Source of the DNA: Coprobacillus sp.
GTDB lineage: Bacteria; Bacillota_I; Bacilli_A; RFN20; CAG-826
Assembly: GCA_021203805.1 (NCBI GenBank)
Contig: JAJQAM010000046.1
Coordinates: forward strand, 26,182 to 90,181
Direction of reading: 5' to 3'
DNA length: 64,000 bases
The position numbers were made by a program, and so were the translations under genes. This document shows positions 54,972 through 61,488 of this stretch, piece after piece. Below the pieces are notes generated by a model. That model had not been told where the DNA came from and did not search any database. It was given only the letters and a program-made list of their open reading frames with translations. Each line of letters opens with the position of its first letter. The first letter of the stretch is position 1.

Positions 54972-56225
54972 ATGAATATTTTAGATGACTTAAAATATCG
55001 AGGCCTAGTTAAAGACGTATCTAACGAAGAAAGTCTTCGCAAGCTTTTAGACACTCCGCAGACAATCTATGTGGGCTTTGACCCAAGTGCCTCCTCTCTT
55101 CACCTTGGGAATTTCCTTATGATTTCCCTTCTTATGAGATTTCAAAGAGCGGGGCATAGAATTATCGCCGTTATCGGTGGCGCTACCGGTATGATTGGTG
55201 ATCCATCTGGAAAAAGCAGCGAGCGAAATCTACTAAGTAAAGAAGATCTAGACAAAAACGTCGCTAATATTAAAAAGCAGCTTGAAAAGTTTATTGATCT
55301 CTCTGACCCTAAAAAGGGAATCCTTCTTAATAACTATGACTGGCTCTCTAAAATATCAACGCTTGATCTTTTAAGAGACTATGGAAAACACTTCTCTATA
55401 AACTACCTTCTTTCAAAAGATATCATTGCAAGTCGTCTTGAAAGCGGTATTTCATTTACCGAGTTCTCTTATAACATTCTTCAAGCTATCGATTTCCTCT
55501 ATCTCTTCGATAACTATGACTGTCATATTCAGTGCGGCGGCTCTGACCAGTGGGGTAATCTAACAAGCGGCCTCGAGCTTATCCGTAAAACTAGAGGCGC
55601 TGACGCGAGCGCTGAAGTCTTAACCACGCCTCTAATTACGAGAAGCGACGGCACTAAATTTGGAAAAAGCGAAAAGGGAGCGTTATTTCTTGACCCAAGC
55701 CTTACTTCTCCCTATAAGCTTTATCAGTTCCTCATTAACTGCGCAGATGACGAAGTCATTAATTATCTTAAAGTCTTTACTTTCCTCTCTAGAGAGGAAA
55801 TAGAGGCCATAGAAAAAGAGCATAACGCTCATCCGGGAGCGAGAATTGGTCAGAAAAAGCTCGCTTTTGAGCTTACCTCAATTATCCACGGAGTCGATAA
55901 AGCGGAAGAAGCCATGAAGATGAGTGAGGTTCTCTTTTCAGGAGATATAAAAACCCTTAGCGAAGATCAGCTAACCGATGTCTTCTCCGACTTTTTAATC
56001 GATATTTGTGAGCCGAAAAGGCTTGAAGACCTCCTTGTCGCTATCGGCGCGGCCTCCTCAAAAAGAGAAGCGAGAGAGTTTCTTGGAAGCGGCTCCATCT
56101 TAGTAAACGGGGAGAAAACTAGTCAAAGCGATTTAGTGATTGATAAAAGCTATGCTTTGCACAGTAAATTTACTCTTGTCAGAAGAGGCAAAAAAAACTA
56201 TTATCTAGTAAGGCATTCTTACTAA
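54972..56225 (+). CDS. tyrS: Tyrosyl-tRNA synthetase
   Basis: A 417-residue class I synthetase. HIGH is SLHLGN (about 42), the KMSKS-type loop is KFGKSEKGA (about 228), and GFDPSASSLHLGNF and QCGGSDQWGNL are typical. The C-terminal S4 RNA-binding domain (about 350-415, SKREAREFLGSGSILVNGEK) is complete. No T-box is visible upstream because the gene is close to pncB. Confidence 0.97.
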   Translation: MNILDDLKYRGLVKDVSNEESLRKLLDTPQTIYVGFDPSASSLHLGNFLMISLLMRFQRAGHRIIAVIGGATGMIGDPSGKSSERNLLSKEDLDKNVANIKKQLEKFIDLSDPKKGILLNNYDWLSKISTLDLLRDYGKHFSINYLLSKDIIASRLESGISFTEFSYNILQAIDFLYLFDNYDCHIQCGGSDQWGNLTSGLELIRKTRGADASAEVLTTPLITRSDGTKFGKSEKGALFLDPSLTSPYKLYQFLINCADDEVINYLKVFTFLSREEIEAIEKEHNAHPGARIGQKKLAFELTSIIHGVDKAEEAMKMSEVLFSGDIKTLSEDQLTDVFSDFLIDICEPKRLEDLLVAIGAASSKREAREFLGSGSILVNGEKTSQSDLVIDKSYALHSKFTLVRRGKKNYYLVRHSY

Positions 56226-56391
56226 ACTATTAGTAAGGTTATAATATAGGGTCCAAAAAGCTTTATATTTTTTTAAAGAAAAAAACACTTCACATTAACC
56301 TCTTTTTTCCTTAAAATAACTATCGTTTATTTTTGGTTAGTAACGAAAAATAAAGCTTGGCGAAATTTGTAAATATCATATTAGGGATGGA
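56226..56391. other. Intergenic region after tyrS
   Basis: AT-rich, no gene and no strong terminator stem. The pair AAAAATAAAGC (56345-56355) and TCTTTAAAA-like sequence do not make a convincing structure. A promoter for the next gene is expected here, but I do not see a clear -10 box. AGGGATGGA just before the ATG at 56392 serves as Shine-Dalgarno. Confidence 0.4.
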
Positions 56392-58935
56392 ATGATGATT
56401 TATTTAATTTGTGCAGGATCAGTCTTAGTCTTTGGAGCGATCTTAATCCCTCTAAAGTGCTCTAAAAAAGTAAGTCAAAACGTCATGACGTGGGTTTTAC
56501 GCTTTGCCGCAATTCTCCTCATGGGTTTATTTTTTATTCGTTACTATGCCTATAGCGGCTCCGTCTTTACTAGTATCTATAAACTAGAGCTTAGTGAAAC
56601 CGATCCCGAGTTCTCCTCGAGATGGCTTGCCGGTCTTACCGTTATCGCGGTCTGGCTTGAAATAGTCGCGGTCTTACTCTGCTCTTTATATCCCTTCTTT
56701 ACCAGGTTTAAGGTCCTTAAAAACTACGCCAAGACTCTTGGCCTTGTTTCTAGTGTCCTTAACTTTGTTCTTATTGAGCAGGTCTCCTATTCATTCGCTG
56801 GGGAATATAGCCTTAACCTTTGCTCCATCTTTATGGCGATAGAGGTGGGACTAGTTATTGTAATGTGTCTTCTCCCCTACCTAGAAAAAGGAGGCTATAA
56901 GATTAACGCGAGAGAGCTTTTTGATATGCTCTCCGTTTTTCTTATTATTGTTATCATGAGTGTCCCTCCCTATCTCCCCGAGGCTTTATTTGGAAGATTT
57001 GGTCTTAACCGTGTCAGCGGCTTTGAAACCTATCATAGAATGTATATCTATATCGCTATTGGGATATTCGCTATCTTCTTACTATTACTACGTAATAGAG
57101 ATAAAGACTTCATCCGTATGATGCTCCTCTATCTAATCATGGGCACGATAATCGCTTATGCCTATAATGATAGCTTTAAAAACTTCACCGAGATTTATAG
57201 CTGGCCGCTACATCTATGTGAGCTTGGAATATTCCTTATCGCCATCTGCCTAGTCTTTAGGTGTAAATGGCTGTTTTGGTTTACCCTATTTGCAAACGTC
57301 GTTGGAGCCTTTGGCGCTATGCTCTTCCCAGGCTATAGCGGCTACTACGCTTTTAGCGACTATGTCGTAAAGTTTTGGTATATCCACATCGCGACCTTTG
57401 TAACGCCTCTGCTCATGGTCCTTCTTGGAGTGTATGAAAGACCTAGGTTTAAGCAGTTCCTTACTGGATGCCTCGGCTTCCTCGTCTATTTTGTGGCTAT
57501 CTGCTTTATCGATGCCATTCTTGTTAACTATCATAGCACAGTGGACTTCTTCTTTGTCGTCGGGACGGATATCACGGATGTTCTCGGGAGCTGGGCCACT
57601 AATATCCATAATAACTATATTTGGAGCTTTGAATTGGGAGAGCTTACCCTTAGCTTCTACTGGCTATATCAGCTCATCTATTTTGGAGTCTACATCGTCA
57701 TGATGGCGATTATGTATCTAGTCATCGAAGGCTTCCTCGTTTTAAGAGAAAACTATAAAGAAGCCGAAGATATTAACTATAGAGTGAGAGTGGAGGAATA
57801 CGCTCTCAGAAAGAGAAATAATACAAGGAGATTAAGTGAGATTATGAATGAAGAAAGTAAAGACAAACTAGTGGTTAAAAATCTCTATAAGAGCTACGGC
57901 CACTCTAATATCTATGCCGTTGAAAATGCTTCCTTTACCGTCGAGGCGGGAGAGATAGTGGGCTTCCTTGGTCATAACGGAGCGGGTAAATCCACCATCA
58001 TCAAATCAATCGTGGGTATTCACCCCGCCACAAGTGGTACTATTGAAGTTAATGGCTACGACGTGAGTAAGCAGCCAGTGGAAGCGAAAAGTCAAATCGG
58101 CTTTGTCCCTGATCATTACGCCCTATATGAAAGACTAACAGGTAGACAGTATATTAACTACGTCGCGGATTTATATAACGTCTCTATCTCTGATAGAGAG
58201 ACAAGACTTAAAGATCTATGTGAGTCCCTATCTATGACGGACGCAATCGACTCAAAGATCTCAACTTACTCTCACGGCATGAAGCAGAAGACCGCGATTA
58301 TGGCGGCCCTTATCCATGAGCCAAAAGTCTGGATTCTTGATGAGCCGCTTACCGGTCTAGATCCAGTCAGTGTCTATGAGGTTAAGGAGTGTATGAGAAA
58401 GCACGCCGCGAAAGGTAATATCGTCTTCTTCTCCTCTCACCTTATCGATGTCGTTGAAAAGCTATGCGACCGTATTATTGTGATTAAGGAAGGTCATATT
58501 CTTCTAAACACTCCGCTTTCTAATATTGAAGCGAAATATGATGACCTTGAAAAGTTCTATCTCGATATGAACGCGATAGACGTTCATAGATCAAAGGTAA
58601 AACCCGATAAGAAAGCGGCGAAAGGTATGAGCTATTTCTATCGTACTAAGCGTAGAGAGGCGAAAAAGAATCCGCCTGTTATTGAGACCACTCCATATCA
58701 GGAGTATGTCTTTGATACGATTAATATCAGCGCCGACGCTCCCAAAAAAGAAGAGAAGCGTCAGCCCACCCCTGAAGAGATCCTAAATAGCCTAATCGAT
58801 GAGCTTCATAAGGATAACGAAAAAGCAAGAGAAGAGAGGCTAAGCCGAGAAGAGGAAGAAAAGGCGATTGCCGAACAGATGGCTCAGTACGGCATCGGTA
58901 TCTATGACGACGGCTTTGGGATAAAGACCTATTAA
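56392..58935 (+). CDS. YwaF/TMEM164-like membrane domain fused to ABC-type ATPase
   Basis: An 847-residue protein in three parts. Residues about 1-460 form some 13 membrane helices; the NFTEIYSWPLHLCELGIFL segment (about 263) resembles the YwaF/TMEM164 family. From about 490 it is an ABC ATPase: Walker A GHNGAGKST (about 524), signature YSHGMKQK (about 623), Walker B WILDEPL (about 646), and the H-loop histidine in SSHLIDV. The last 130 residues are highly charged. AAGGAG (57825-57830) and ATG (57844) at the join could start the ATPase alone. It is followed by its permease. Confidence 0.85.
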   Translation: MMIYLICAGSVLVFGAILIPLKCSKKVSQNVMTWVLRFAAILLMGLFFIRYYAYSGSVFTSIYKLELSETDPEFSSRWLAGLTVIAVWLEIVAVLLCSLYPFFTRFKVLKNYAKTLGLVSSVLNFVLIEQVSYSFAGEYSLNLCSIFMAIEVGLVIVMCLLPYLEKGGYKINARELFDMLSVFLIIVIMSVPPYLPEALFGRFGLNRVSGFETYHRMYIYIAIGIFAIFLLLLRNRDKDFIRMMLLYLIMGTIIAYAYNDSFKNFTEIYSWPLHLCELGIFLIAICLVFRCKWLFWFTLFANVVGAFGAMLFPGYSGYYAFSDYVVKFWYIHIATFVTPLLMVLLGVYERPRFKQFLTGCLGFLVYFVAICFIDAILVNYHSTVDFFFVVGTDITDVLGSWATNIHNNYIWSFELGELTLSFYWLYQLIYFGVYIVMMAIMYLVIEGFLVLRENYKEAEDINYRVRVEEYALRKRNNTRRLSEIMNEESKDKLVVKNLYKSYGHSNIYAVENASFTVEAGEIVGFLGHNGAGKSTIIKSIVGIHPATSGTIEVNGYDVSKQPVEAKSQIGFVPDHYALYERLTGRQYINYVADLYNVSISDRETRLKDLCESLSMTDAIDSKISTYSHGMKQKTAIMAALIHEPKVWILDEPLTGLDPVSVYEVKECMRKHAAKGNIVFFSSHLIDVVEKLCDRIIVIKEGHILLNTPLSNIEAKYDDLEKFYLDMNAIDVHRSKVKPDKKAAKGMSYFYRTKRREAKKNPPVIETTPYQEYVFDTINISADAPKKEEKRQPTPEEILNSLIDELHKDNEKAREERLSREEEEKAIAEQMAQYGIGIYDDGFGIKTY
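57844..58935 (+). CDS. Possible separate product: ABC ATPase subunit
   Basis: In-frame ATG (MNEESKDKLVVKNLYKSYG) preceded by AAGGAG 13 bases upstream, a normal start for a stand-alone ABC ATPase. Spacing is a little long and the preceding charged linker looks like ordinary coding sequence, so independent translation is uncertain. Confidence 0.3.
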   Translation: MNEESKDKLVVKNLYKSYGHSNIYAVENASFTVEAGEIVGFLGHNGAGKSTIIKSIVGIHPATSGTIEVNGYDVSKQPVEAKSQIGFVPDHYALYERLTGRQYINYVADLYNVSISDRETRLKDLCESLSMTDAIDSKISTYSHGMKQKTAIMAALIHEPKVWILDEPLTGLDPVSVYEVKECMRKHAAKGNIVFFSSHLIDVVEKLCDRIIVIKEGHILLNTPLSNIEAKYDDLEKFYLDMNAIDVHRSKVKPDKKAAKGMSYFYRTKRREAKKNPPVIETTPYQEYVFDTINISADAPKKEEKRQPTPEEILNSLIDELHKDNEKAREERLSREEEEKAIAEQMAQYGIGIYDDGFGIKTY

Positions 58936-58972
58936 TCTATATATAAATATAAATATATAAATATATATATAA
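58936..58972 (+). repeat. Alternating A/T low-complexity spacer
   Basis: A run of ATATA/AATATA units fills the gap between the ATPase fusion and its permease, just before the AAGGAAAGGAAT Shine-Dalgarno region. It may melt easily or be a weak hairpin. Its length could vary between strains. Confidence 0.4.
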
Positions 58973-58982
58973 GGAAAGGAAT

Positions 58983-60725
58983 ATGAGCGAAAACGAGCTA
59001 GAAATTAATAGTAGTGACCCCTCACCAATGGAAGAGCCAAAAAAAGAGAGCATTTGGTCTAAACTTAAAAAAGGCTTTAAACAGGTGAAGATTCTTTTCC
59101 TTATGCAGTGCAGGGAAAAGATTGATTTCTCCGTTGTTCAAAACCCGAGAAAATGCTTTATTAGAATTCTCGTCTTCCTCATTGAGTTTGTCGTCATTGG
59201 GGCGGTAGCCTGGGCGGTCCTTCTCCTCTGTCAGTGGCTAAATATCTTTAGCCCAATCGGGATTATCCCTAACTCCGTGATGAGTGTGGTCTTCTTTATC
59301 TTATTTATTTTCTCGCTTATTACCTGCACCGCGGCCCTCTCAAGAGACTTATTCCATAGTAAGGATAATGAGGTCCTCGCCACCTATCCAAGTAGCGCTA
59401 ACGCTATCTATCTCTCTAAGATTGGCGTGACTTTTATCCATGAGGTGAGAAAGACTCTTTTATTCTACGTTCCAATCTTCTTTGCTTTCTCGATTATTAG
59501 CGGTCACGCTTGGTATATCTATCTATGGGAGCTTGTAATGCTCCTCCTCTTTACCGTTTTAGAAACACTCCTAGCGGGCATCTTAGCCCTTCCGGTTCAC
59601 TATATCATTATCGCCTTTAGACGCTACTTCGCGGTTAAGGTTACGGTCTCCGCAGTCTTTGCCGTCGGCGCGGTCGCTCTTGCCATTTGGCTTATCTCCC
59701 TTATCCCCGCGGATATCAATCTGATTACCATGTGGTCAAGTGTCTCGCAGGCGCTTCGTAACTTCCTTGACTGGTTTACAAAATACTTCTATATCTTCTA
59801 CGCTTTTACCTTATTCTTAGTCGGACCCTTCCCCACAAACTCCTTTGCCTATAGCAGTGATCTCACCTGGGAAGTCTTCCTCGTCACTATGGCGTGTATT
59901 GTGGTCTTCTTTGCCCTTAATATTCTTATCTCTCACTATCTCTATCAGAGAGTCTCAATTAGACAAAATGATAATCCCCCTCGTGTCATAAAAGCGGTTA
60001 AAAAGAATCATAGGAGAAGAGGCTTTAATAGCGACACTCACTACGAGAATATGAAGTTCTTCTATAACTCTAGTAACGTCGCTTCTTCAATTGCGGTCAT
60101 TATCATTATGCCGCTTATTACGCTGCTTCTTAATAGCATCTTTGACGCTATCTCCACTAGACTGGTTGGAGACTACTTTGTCATCTGCTTTAATATCTTA
60201 ATCGTCCTCCTCTTTACGACCTCATCTAACGTCTATGTCGCTTCGATATACTCGCGGGATGCGGACGCCTTGAAGATCCAGAGGACCTTCCCAGAGGGCT
60301 ATAAGAGAACAATCTTCCCTAAGCTTATTATGCCTCTTATCGTCTCGATGCTCACTCTTATCCCTTCCTCTATTATTTTCCTAATGAGGTGTAATATTAA
60401 TACTGGTAATACAGTCCTAGTAATCTTAATGGAGGTCTGTATTGTTGTTGGTCATATCCTTTGGAGCGCAGAAATTGATTTCACCCATCCTCATACCGAC
60501 CTATTCCAGACTAGCGGCGCTGCGGCGGTGAACCCTAATGAGACAAGATCTATTGTCTTATCCTTTGTCTTAAGCGCCATCGGCTTTGGTCTTACCTTCT
60601 TCTTCCTCATGTTTGCTAATCGATATATGTATCTACAGGTCTTTATAATCGCCCTTGTCTTCCTTATCTATAGGATTATTGCCTTTATGTATCGAAGTAA
60701 AGCCGCGCAGAGAAAGGAAGTATAG
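58983..60725 (+). CDS. ABC exporter permease
   Basis: A 580-residue polytopic protein with a charged cytoplasmic N-terminus (about 1-60) and about 12 hydrophobic segments. The internal layout (a long basic loop at about 330-355 flanked by membrane blocks) suits an ABC-2-like exporter permease of the kind encoded next to an ATPase in Bacillota. It pairs with the ATPase of the upstream gene. Substrate unknown. GGAAAGGA precedes the ATG. Confidence 0.75.
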   Translation: MSENELEINSSDPSPMEEPKKESIWSKLKKGFKQVKILFLMQCREKIDFSVVQNPRKCFIRILVFLIEFVVIGAVAWAVLLLCQWLNIFSPIGIIPNSVMSVVFFILFIFSLITCTAALSRDLFHSKDNEVLATYPSSANAIYLSKIGVTFIHEVRKTLLFYVPIFFAFSIISGHAWYIYLWELVMLLLFTVLETLLAGILALPVHYIIIAFRRYFAVKVTVSAVFAVGAVALAIWLISLIPADINLITMWSSVSQALRNFLDWFTKYFYIFYAFTLFLVGPFPTNSFAYSSDLTWEVFLVTMACIVVFFALNILISHYLYQRVSIRQNDNPPRVIKAVKKNHRRRGFNSDTHYENMKFFYNSSNVASSIAVIIIMPLITLLLNSIFDAISTRLVGDYFVICFNILIVLLFTTSSNVYVASIYSRDADALKIQRTFPEGYKRTIFPKLIMPLIVSMLTLIPSSIIFLMRCNINTGNTVLVILMEVCIVVGHILWSAEIDFTHPHTDLFQTSGAAAVNPNETRSIVLSFVLSAIGFGLTFFFLMFANRYMYLQVFIIALVFLIYRIIAFMYRSKAAQRKEV

Positions 60726-60729
60726 CCTT

Positions 60730-61200
60730 ATGAAAAAAAGCTCTATGTTTCTTATTGTTGTTGTCTTTGCGGTCGCGATTGTCGTCGTCTCTTTCTTTGG
60801 CCAGGCCATTTCAATGGACCAGTTTAAAGTCTATATGACCACTCTTGAAATCACTAATGAGTATCAAACGTGGTATGATAGCGCTGGTAATCCGGTTATG
60901 AAGATGATTATGCTCCCTTATGATTGGGCTAACGGCTGGAGCTCGGTTTTCCTTACTTTTGAAACCGGCCCAGAAGACGCCACGGAAAAAGACGCAGTAA
61001 GGTGCTACCTCGCAAATAATACCTACACTATGGATAACGGAGAGACGGGATATTACGCCGATATCGTTAATCTCCGTGAAGTAGTGTTCTATAAGCCTGC
61101 GACGGTCAAAGCCTATGTCACCACCACAGATGGGTCTGGTCTTACCGATTCCATCGATATTTGGTGCTATGACCCTAATGTTTATAACTTTGACTTATAA
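60730..61200 (+). CDS. Signal-anchored small extracytoplasmic protein
   Basis: A 156-residue protein: lysines at the N-terminus, one hydrophobic segment (about 5-26) without a lipobox cysteine, then a polar domain (about 30-156). It is probably anchored outside the membrane. The ATG at 60730 is preferred to upstream in-frame starts inside the permease gene because GGAAG lies about nine bases before it. Its position after an ABC operon suggests an accessory role. No family recognised. Confidence 0.65.
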   Translation: MKKSSMFLIVVVFAVAIVVVSFFGQAISMDQFKVYMTTLEITNEYQTWYDSAGNPVMKMIMLPYDWANGWSSVFLTFETGPEDATEKDAVRCYLANNTYTMDNGETGYYADIVNLREVVFYKPATVKAYVTTTDGSGLTDSIDIWCYDPNVYNFDL

Positions 61201-61223
61201 ATAATTATTATTAAGTCCATCCC

Positions 61224-61256
61224 AAAAAGCGGCTCACGGCTCAGCCGCTTTTTGTT
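61224..61256 (+). terminator. Intrinsic terminator of the ABC operon
   Basis: An 11-bp stem (61224-61234 with 61243-61253) that pairs AGCGGCT with AGCCGCT and is flanked by A and T runs. It ends the 56.4-61.2 kb operon. Confidence 0.9.
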
Positions 61257-61387
61257 TCTAAATGGGGACGAGTTAAAAAATTTATTATATAAAATATTTT
61301 AATTTATGGTCTTTTTTTGGGACATATACCCTAAAAGAGGCTAAAAACGGCGCAAAACCCCTCTATTTTCCTCTTTCCTCAATAAAA

Positions 61388-61421
61388 TTGTTTTTTTTTT
61401 TTTTTTTGATAACACTATAAT
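61388..61421 (+). promoter_or_regulatory. Promoter with 17-T homopolymer spacer (lipoprotein gene)
   Basis: TTGTTT (61388-61393), then T run 61391-61407 (17 consecutive T), GATAACAC, and a consensus TATAAT at 61416-61421. With 17 T the distance between the boxes is 22 bases; loss of about five T would give the ideal 17. Such tracts change length by slipped-strand replication and switch lipoprotein genes on and off in Mycoplasma. The expected start is near 61428. Confidence 0.6.
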
Positions 61422-61450
61422 TTAAGCAATTGGCAGGAGGAGATGCCTAC

Positions 61451-61472
61451 TACTTATTTTGCAAAATAAGTA
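61451..61472. repeat. Perfect 22-bp palindrome in the lipoprotein leader
   Basis: TACTTATTTT, GC, AAAATAAGTA reads identically on both strands and lies 17 bases before the lipoprotein ATG. It could be a repressor site or fold as a hairpin in the mRNA. It is not followed by a T-run, so it is not a terminator. Confidence 0.6.
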
Positions 61473-61488
61473 CTAAAATAGAATAAAT

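Noticed and set aside
54972..55080. T-box riboswitch for tyrS or leuS
   Set aside because: The gaps before tyrS (15 bases) and leuS (none) are far too short, and there is no T-box core sequence.
60655..60729. N-terminal extension of the small anchored protein into the permease gene
   Set aside because: The extension would hide the signal anchor. The ATG at 60730 has a ribosome site and gives a standard signal sequence.
61443..61469. Eight-codon leader peptide MPTTYFAK as a gene
   Set aside because: AGGAGG is only two bases from its ATG, too close for good initiation. Kept only as a possible leader element in the findings.
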